Origin: an uncultured Oxalobacteraceae bacterium
GTDB taxonomy: Bacteria > Pseudomonadota > Gammaproteobacteria > Burkholderiales > Burkholderiaceae
Reading direction: 5' to 3'
DNA: 15,700 bases
Assembly: GCA_946480015.1 (NCBI GenBank)
Contig: CAMLIL010000116.1
Location: 1-15,700 of the forward strand
In this document: positions 14,990-15,700 of the stretch, piece after piece
How positions within the stretch are numbered: the first letter of the stretch is position 1
Layout of the letters: every line of letters begins with the position of its first letter
Made by a program: the position numbers and the translations under genes
Notes under the pieces: generated by a model
Seen by the model: only the letters and a program-made list of their open reading frames with translations
The model's database searches: none
What the model was told of the DNA's origin: nothing

Positions 14990-15134
14990 GAGCGGCGCGG
15001 TGGTAGGGATGAGCGATGTTAGCAAAGCTCGCAGGAGGACGGCGCGCCGTTCCCCCTGCCGCCCTTCGCGCATGCGACGGGCCTATACCACTGTGCCGCC
15101 TGTTATGGGCCCGCGCGTGGCGAGGGCCACATCG

Positions 15135-15700
15135 TTACAGGTAGGACGCCAGCGCGCCTTTCATTTTCTTCAGCGCCGCCGTTTCGATCTGGCGGATGCG
15201 CTCGGCCGATACGCCGAACTCGTCGGCCAGCGTGTGCAGGGTCGCTCCGGAACCGTCGTCGTTGGCCAGCCAGCGCGCTTCGACAATCCGGCGCGAACGC
15301 GGATCGAGCTTGGCCAGCGCGCTTTCCAGGCCTTCCGATTGCAGGCGCGTCACCTGTTCGGCTTCGAGCACCTTGGTCGGTTCCTGCAGGTCGGACGACA
15401 GGTAGGCGATCGGCGAGAATTTGTCGTCTTCGTCGTCGGTCGGCGCTTCCAGGGCGATGTCACGGCCGGACAGGCGCGTTTCCATCTCGATGACTTCTTC
15501 GCGCTTGACGTCCAGCAGCTTGGCCAGCGCGTCGATCTGCGTCGGGCTCATCGCGTCCAGACCCTGCTTGTTGCTGCGCAGGTTGAAAAACAGTTTGCGC
15601 TGGGCCTTGGTCGTGGCGACCTTGACCAGACGCCAGTTCTTGAGAATGTACTCGTGCATCTCGGCCTTGATCCAGTGCATCGCGTACGACACCAGGCGCA
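15135..15700 (-). CDS. rpoH: RNA polymerase sigma factor RpoH (sigma-32), partial
   Basis: The frame is open to the window end, so about the last 188 residues are present and the N-terminal third is missing. It begins in region 2 (RLVSYAMHWIKAEMHEYILK), which contacts the -10 element. The RpoH box follows (AQRKLFFNLRSNKQ), the stretch that distinguishes heat-shock sigma factors from other sigma-70 members. The C-terminal region 4 has ARWLAND and the helix-turn-helix TLHTLADEFGVSAERIRQIE, which reads the -35 element. It directs RNA polymerase to heat-shock promoters. A GTG at 15692 lies inside region 2 and is not a real start. The 145 bases between its stop and the lipoprotein start hold no clear terminator; a 5-bp GGCCC/GGGCC stem just after the stop is too weak to call. 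Confidence 0.96.
   Translation of the reverse strand, partial: RLVSYAMHWIKAEMHEYILKNWRLVKVATTKAQRKLFFNLRSNKQGLDAMSPTQIDALAKLLDVKREEVIEMETRLSGRDIALEAPTDDEDDKFSPIAYLSSDLQEPTKVLEAEQVTRLQSEGLESALAKLDPRSRRIVEARWLANDDGSGATLHTLADEFGVSAERIRQIETAALKKMKGALASYL

Noticed and set aside
15105..15134. GGCCC/GGGCC stem after the rpoH stop
   Set aside because: It has only 5 bp with an 11-base loop and no T-run.

Overview
The window looks like chromosomal DNA of a high-GC Gram-negative bacterium, most likely a betaproteobacterium close to Oxalobacteraceae (Massilia/Duganella/Janthinobacterium type). This is inferred from an RpoH-type sigma factor, a HlyB/HlyD type I secretion pair, lipoprotein and signal-peptide genes, and codon use dominated by G/C third positions. 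No organism-specific marker such as rRNA is present, so the placement is tentative. No tRNA, rRNA, CRISPR array, insertion sequence or phage gene was seen.

Layout. (1) 1-4174, plus strand: the 3' end of an RTX calcium-binding secreted protein, then a HlyB-type ABC exporter and a HlyD-type adaptor. Together these are a type I secretion operon with its cargo, but with no outer-membrane TolC partner in view. (2) 4181-6481, minus strand: a CNNM/CBS/CorC-type membrane protein and a LysR regulator of the NhaR type. (3) 6590-9647, plus strand, divergent from the LysR gene: a compact 'Ter' stress cluster of a DUF475/TerC-like membrane protein, TerD, an AIM24-family protein and TerZ, closed by a perfect 12-bp-stem terminator. 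A perfect dyad in the LysR/TerC-like divergent region is the obvious candidate operator. (4) 9747-10040: a small two-helix membrane protein of unknown function. (5) 10170-12864, plus strand: a YtrA-type GntR repressor, an ABC ATPase and a large polytopic membrane partner. All are joined by 4-base ATGA overlaps and preceded by a 13+13 bp inverted repeat over the promoter. (6) 12861-14989, minus strand: a small lipoprotein gene overlapping, again by ATGA, an exported gamma-glutamyltransferase gene. (7) 15135-15700, minus strand: the C-terminal two thirds of RpoH (sigma-32), running off the window end.

How the genes may work together. The RTX/HlyB/HlyD genes form one export unit. The LysR gene probably controls the TerC-like-TerD-AIM24-TerZ operon, a minimal Ter system lacking the usual TerA/TerB partners, in which a membrane protein is paired with two calcium-binding TerD-fold proteins and an AIM24 protein. 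The GntR/ABC operon is probably autoregulated through its operator. The lipoprotein and GGT are probably co-translated and both exported to the cell envelope.

The most interesting regions are the Ter mini-cluster with its dyad, the GntR/ABC operon with its operator and an unassigned membrane partner, and the lipoprotein-GGT pair. All gaps between genes are under 300 bases.
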